From Owenia fusiformis (Eukaryota > Annelida > Polychaeta > Sabellida > Oweniidae): a stretch of DNA of 64,000 nt. The stretch is taken from positions 28,346,684-28,410,683 of the forward strand of contig CAIIXF020000012.1 of the NCBI GenBank assembly GCA_903813345.2, given 5' to 3'. Positions 58,680 to 64,000 of this stretch are shown here, piece after piece (the first letter of the stretch is position 1; each line of letters begins with the position of its first letter). The notes under the pieces were generated by a model. It was not told the DNA's origin, made no database searches, and was given only the letters and a program-made list of their open reading frames with translations. Both the position numbers and the translations under genes were made by a program.

Positions 58680-61600
58680 TGATTACCTTTTATATGGTAA
58701 TATAGAAGGTGTGGTAATTCAGTATAGAAGGTAATTACAGCTTGAATTATTTGCGTGTATACGGAAAAAAAATTTAATCTGCAAATCATAACATCTTATC
58801 TAAATATTGTAGAAAATAATTGAATATAACCTGTTTACTTACATCTTATTCTGCATCTAAACGGGTATAATAGGTTTCTAATACAGATTGCATTGTATTA
58901 TATCCTACAAGAAAACAGATTATACTCAACTATTCTAGGATTATGTGACTGAAACCTATGATACGGGCGTATAACAGGTTTTCGAGATTTGTTTACATAG
59001 CGCAGGCTCCAAGTGTCTGGAACACAGTAAATATTTAAATTGCGAACTAATTAAGCAATTCGTTGTCAAATTAACTGTTTTTAAAATATAAATCACAGAA
59101 CCCATCGTCATTTAAAAATAATTTACTCAAAATTAACAATTGCATTTCGTTAATTGTTGAACTATATTGATCGAAATTAAATAAACTACTCTGAAGTGTC
59201 AATACACAGCAAAGATGGATTTTCGCAATAGGGATAAGAAGATAAATCATATCTAATTCCGTAACTGTGTGCAATATATTTATATCGTAGCCTAAGATTT
59301 TTTCATAGTTTTTGGAAAATTATATACAGAATTATTAAATTTGTAATTTTAGTAGGCGCTCAATTATTTCCAAGAGCAAAGCCGATTTTTAATATTAATC
59401 TCCAAACCAAAGCAACTATTTCGACTGTTAAGTCTTCAACGTAACACAGAACAACATAATGGCCATGCATTTAAAAATCAAATTCGAAATATCAGTTGTC
59501 CAGATCGTATTAATTTGTATGACAAAGGTCTATAGATTATCGGAAACTGGAGAAAATATTTGTAAAATGTTCATACGCATCGGGTGAAGAACTGTCATAC
59601 GGGCGGTCGTGTATTACTGTTTCCAAGATTGCGTTTTATGTTGATGTGATAATTATTGTTTGCGTCTCTGAGTATAAAATAGATATAATATATCTGACGT
59701 TTCCTTCAACACCGGGCTTCAACAGTTGCAAAATTGTACGTGATATGGGAAAGGGAGAAAAGTTTTACAACAAAATAAAAACAACTGTTTTAGTGATTTT
59801 CAGTGTAGTAGTTAGGCGCGATGGGTATCTATACTATCTTCCATAAAATAGTATATTTATCCGTCAGCGGACAGTTGAATTGTACACTACCTGAGATATT
59901 CATTGTTGAACAATTGACATGAATTCGGGCCCTCTGATAATCATTAGAGAAAAAGAGATCATCTCGATATTTGTCATCAATAGCCAATGTTTGAAAGGAC
60001 TACGTGTAGTATGGCAAGTGGTTTTAGAAGGTCATATCTTTCACCACGAGTGGACTTTCTGGCCATAACTATAGAGATTTTCATTAAAACAATAGAGAGA
60101 TTTCGCACATAAGTGAAAGTACAACTTATACGTATTCGTATGCTTTAAAGGGTCATGTCGAATTATTATATTTACTAAAATCAATTTCAAATTGTACTTA
60201 ATGGAACATAACTATTCCCGATATAGAAAAGCTCCATCAACTAGAGACTGTGAATGCACTGTCATCTGCACGTGTAGATTATGCACATTATAATTCATGA
60301 TCCTTTAACGTGAGTCATTACATAAACAATTTGATTATTTCAAAGTTTTCATGATCAGTATAAGTTCAATGAACTTACAAAACGGTATATATACGTAGAT
60401 GATAAACGTATACAGTTGGATCTCCATATAAAGCTTTACCTACATCTGTGTGGAACAATTGACCTCAAGCATTTTTTAAAAATAATTGGCTGAGTGATCA
60501 GCCCCCCTCCCCCCGTCTGAAAACCGATATTGTTTTTTTGGCGATCGCACCCCCCCCCCCCCCCCGACTGAAAGTTGGCTACGCCCCTGAACATGGATAA
60601 TAGGGGCACTATAACGCTGCGTGCAGAGTCTAGTTAAAAACTACGAGAAGACGAAACTCTCTTTTAAGAAGTGAAGTCGAACGGATGCAAAGGGTAGGGC
60701 TCTATAGAAGGGGATCATATAAAAGGATTAATTGCTATATAGTTCTCTTTGTCTTAGTCTTTGTTTTCTTAACTGCGGAAGTGTACCAACATCACCTTGA
60801 TTACATAAGAGATCGTCTAACAGTCTAAAATGGCAAGTTAAAGCATTCCGACCAAAAGCTGTATACCTGTAATTTTTTTTTTGGGGGGGGGATATTACAT
60901 CACATAACTACAATGTTCATATAGAAATATACAATAAGCATCTCCGTATTTAGCTAAAATTATAAAAACTCATTTCAAAGTCATTCTGTTCATGGAAGCG
61001 TCAAGTTATGAAAAACAATGTTTTTTAACACTCAAACAAATCGACTTGATTACTTTTGAAAACTTTTGAGAGGAAACGGACAAATGTATTTTTCTAACTC
61101 ATTAGAACGTCTGTCTGATTGAAATACTATTTTTTTAAATACAAACATAAATGAATAAATCTTGGTCAGAAGTGTGAACATTGACGAACAAAGTAATAAG
61201 AATCTAACATTTAATGGTTACAAAAGGATTAATTGCTATATGGGTCTTTTTCAAAAGTTCGTCACTTTCTCCGAAAAATTAAAACGGTTGATATTTCAAT
61301 CAATTTTTGATTTTTTGGGACGAACAAGAAACATTGTTCCAGAAAATTGCCTTTAAAAGATAGTTTAAGTGGAAATTACGAAATAACACAGCAAAATGTA
61401 AAAAATCTAACGTGCGTGACGTTTTTGATGAAATCAACAGTTACTTTTGTAATACAGACGATAAAATACATTTAAGTCTCTCAAACTGTGTAAATGCATA
61501 TGACGAAAAAATCGTTTGTCGATATTTCATGAATTTATGCATTTAAGGTTTCTCAGCTAATTTTCAATATGCTAACGTGCGTGACGTTTTTAAATATCTG

Positions 61601-62520
61601 CATTTTTCATCTGCTATCCTGAGTTTCTCATATAACATGATATATTAGGAATAAATATGTTTTAACCAATCTAAAGCTTTAAATAAACGTTATACCCTTG
61701 TAAGTTTTGTATCATAAGGCATTAAGCAAGGTTTTTACTAAAAACTAACGTGCGTGATGAATTGATTGTGTTGACACGAAATATGTTAAACTCAATAATA
61801 AGTGTACATCTTAGTGATCAAGTAACAGCAGTCGATTTCTTAGTGTATAATACATGTTATACCTTGTCAAACATCATACGTATTATATTTTTAAACTGGC
61901 AAAATATGGATATCCGATTAATACAATGGTTTAGGACTTATTTCAACCACAGAAGTAAATTATTCTATAACGTACAGTATCTTGCTTCATGGTCATTCCA
62001 TTTCCCCAGCAGGATACGTTACAATTAACATTAATAGCTTTCCTCAAATTATTTAGTTTGAAGAATGACATAGCGATATATTGTTATGTGTATTCATTAT
62101 TTTATTCAAGAAAATGTTTGCTTGAATTCTACGTGCGTGACGATTTTAAGTTGACACGATTTTAACAATAACAGTAAAATGCTAATGGACTTCATGAGAC
62201 CAACATATCTTGTAACTGGCACAAAACAATTACTTTGAAAATGTAACAACCACAAGGTTAACATTAAGACGGTAATCTATCTACTTACAACTGACTACAA
62301 TACAATACAGTTACATTTTAAATAGCACTGTTTGAATTTCATACATTTTATATCAAAACCAGTGGAAATTTAAGTTACTATTGACATTTGATCACCATGA
62401 TGATCGGGATTTTAATTCAGGCTCCTCGGGTTTTGATTTTTCTTCCCTCACAAAAGTTTATCAAATTCTGTCAAATTGGAAAAAAGCCTTCCAAACTTAA
62501 ATAAGGAGCGTGTAACTAGT
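58680..62520. other. Gene-poor stretch with a recurring ACGTGCGTGACG motif
   Basis: No protein, RNA gene or complete transposon was recognised in these 3.8 kb. A C-run with GACTGAAAGTTGGCTACGCCCC at 60550-60590 looks like a repeat end. AAAAGGATTAATTGCTATAT occurs at 60722 and again at 61223. TAACGTGCGTGACG or a one-base variant occurs at 61408, 61573, 61746 and 62130, three of them preceded by C or AC and followed by T-rich sequence. Confidence 0.5.
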
Positions 62521-62531
62521 CAACCTGTCAA

Positions 62532-62872
62532 TTATCAATATTGGCCAAGTCCCTCAATATATGCGTGAATATTCCTTAAGTTCCTCTGGGCATCAAACTC
62601 CAGGCAACTATGGTGAATATTGGCTAAGTCCCTCAATATATGCGTGAATATTCCTTAAGTTCCTCTGGGCATCAAACTCCAGGCAACTATGGTGAATATT
62701 GGCTAAGTCCCTCAATATATGCGTGAATATTCCTTAAGTTCCTCTTGGCATCAAACTCCAGGCAACTATGGTGAATATTGGCTAAGTCCCTCAATATATG
62801 CGTGAATATTCCTTAAGTTCCTCTGGGCATCAAACTCCAGGCAACTATGGTGAATATTGGCTAAGTCCCTCA
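62532..62872. repeat. Tandem repeat, 79-bp unit, about 4.3 copies
   Basis: The unit runs from TGGTGAATATTGGCTAAG through CCCTCAATATATGCGTG and TTCCTTAAGTTCCTCTGGGC to CTCCAGGCAACTA. Units start at 62611, 62690, 62769 and 62848, exactly 79 bases apart, with only a few differences, so the array is young. The first copy is slightly diverged. Confidence 0.9.
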
Positions 62873-63750
62873 AGGTAATATCTCCTAAGTGCATCGACCG
62901 AAGAATTCTCCGAAGTCCATCAAATGGTATGCAGAATTTGTCTAAGTCCCTCAGGCATCAATCTCTTGAGGCGCGTGGAGGTTCCTTCTCATCAAAAGTT
63001 GTGTACGTGCCTCTCAGTATATGTAGAATCTGCCTAAGATCCTCTAAGTATGCCAGGGTAAAATCCTCTAAGTCCCTCAACGGGTATGTCGAATCTGCCT
63101 AAGATCCTCTAAGTATATCCTCAAAGTCCCTCAACGGGTATGTCGAATCTGGCTAAGATCCTCTAAGTATATCCTCAAAGTCCCTCAACGGGTTTGTCGA
63201 ATCTGCCTAAGATCCTCTAAGTATATCCTCAAAGTCCCTCAACGGGTATGTCGAATCTGCCTAAGATCCTCTAAGTATATCCTCAAAGTCCCTCAACGGG
63301 TATGTCGAATCTGCCTAAGATCCTCTAAGTATACCAGGGTAAAATCCGCTAAGTCCCTCAATATGTGAGATAGTCCATCAATATATGTGTAGAATCAGCC
63401 TAAGTCCATCAAATGGTATGCAGAATTTATCTAAGTCCCTCAAGCATAAATCTTGAGGCGCGTGGATGTTCCTTCTCATCAAAAGTTGTGTACGTGCCTC
63501 TCAGTATATGTAGAATCTGCCTAAGATCCTCTAAGTATACCATGGTAAAATCCTCTAAGTCCCTCAACAGGTATGTCGAATCTGCCTAAGATCCTTTAAG
63601 TATATCCTCAAAGTCCCTCAACGGGTATGTCGAATCTGCCTAAGATCCTCTAAGTATACCAGGGTAAAATCCCCTAAGTCCCTCAATATGTGAGATGAAA
63701 ATCTTCTAAGTCCATCAATATATGTGTAGAATCAGCCTAAGTCCATCAAG
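62873..63750. repeat. Related 54-bp tandem array in a higher-order repeat of about 487 bp
   Basis: AGTCCCTCAACGGGTATGTCG..CCTAAGATCCTCTAAGTATATCCTCAA recurs at 63071, 63125, 63179, 63233 and 63287 with a 54-base period. The larger block containing CTTGAGGCGCGTGGA and TCAAAAGTTGTGTACGTGCC appears at 62965 and again at 63452. All units here and in the 79-bp array share the word (C)TAAGTCCCTCAA, so they descend from one short ancestor. No coding sequence. Confidence 0.85.
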
Positions 63751-64000
63751 TGTCAATCCCTGGAGGCACACAGGTCTGTCCTCTCTCAGTTCCAGCAAGA
63801 AAGTGCCTGCTGAGTCACCTGGTCGTCTCTATTTATACCCCAGACAGGTGTACACTGCTGTATTCACTCATGATTAGCACATGGGCTGATGCAATACCTA
63901 GGCCCCTGGACAGGACAAGACTGGTGTACAATTACTATGATGCAATCAGGATTTGAAAAGTGCAAAATAACTGGCTTCATTTAGAACTCACAATCTGTGC

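Larger units (their letters stand above)
53700..58680 (-). mobile_element. Polinton/Maverick-family fossil, partial
   Basis: Reading leftward on the minus strand come protein-primed DNA polymerase B blocks, a packaging-type ATPase with zinc-finger segments, and an rve integrase. This combination defines Polinton/Maverick elements. I recognise no capsid or protease gene and no long terminal inverted repeats, so the visible copy is incomplete or its ends are too diverged to read. Some parts look whole (integrase) while the polymerase region is in blocks, partly explained by introns, which the family is known to carry. A purine-rich minisatellite lies between polymerase and ATPase. Age: moderately young, judging from the long open regions. 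It lies just beyond the P450-type flank at 52640-53050. Confidence 0.85.

Noticed and set aside
62532-63750. Possible CRISPR-like array
   Set aside because: Units are contiguous tandem copies without unique spacers, and the genome is eukaryotic.

Overview
This is eukaryotic, AT-rich, intron-bearing DNA packed with transposon debris. It suggests a marine invertebrate (mollusc, hemichordate or another non-vertebrate metazoan); the sequence alone does not settle which. The only clear host genes are a head-to-tail array of five cytochrome P450 genes of the CYP2 clan, all on the minus strand.

Layout. 1-4940: an inverted-repeat-bounded block with no recognisable gene, apparently a large transposon lying in intron 5 of the first P450. 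5247-9639: P450 copy 1, exons 1-5 only; exons 6-7 are absent from the window and may lie beyond its left edge. 9640-14297: intergenic DNA with a Mutator-like MITE and a 5'-truncated LINE. 14298-19210 and 20349-24394: P450 copies 2 and 3, a recent tandem duplication with a readable junction near 19630-19660 inside LINE sequence. 24554-29249: two DNA transposons inserted upstream of copy 3 after that duplication. 31191-43562: copy 4, stretched by a 7.4 kb intron 3 holding a mariner-type element with a LINE and long palindromes nested in it. 45406-51683: copy 5. 52640-53050: P450-type 3' flanking sequence without an adjacent gene, then a minisatellite. About 53700-58680: a Polinton/Maverick fossil (integrase, packaging ATPase, DNA polymerase B blocks). 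58680-62520: no gene seen. 62530-63750: tandem repeats.

The four complete P450 genes share the same seven exon sizes (344, 196, 210, 221, 154, 122 and 208 bases) and phases, and each predicts a 484-residue ER-anchored enzyme. Heme loop, ExxR and PERF motifs are present. The I-helix acid that normally precedes the catalytic threonine is replaced in all five copies by a different uncharged residue (M, I, T, M, V). This is the most interesting protein-level signal here. At DNA level the window is a good record of stacked insertions: duplicated P450 units supply empty sites that define element ends and relative ages.
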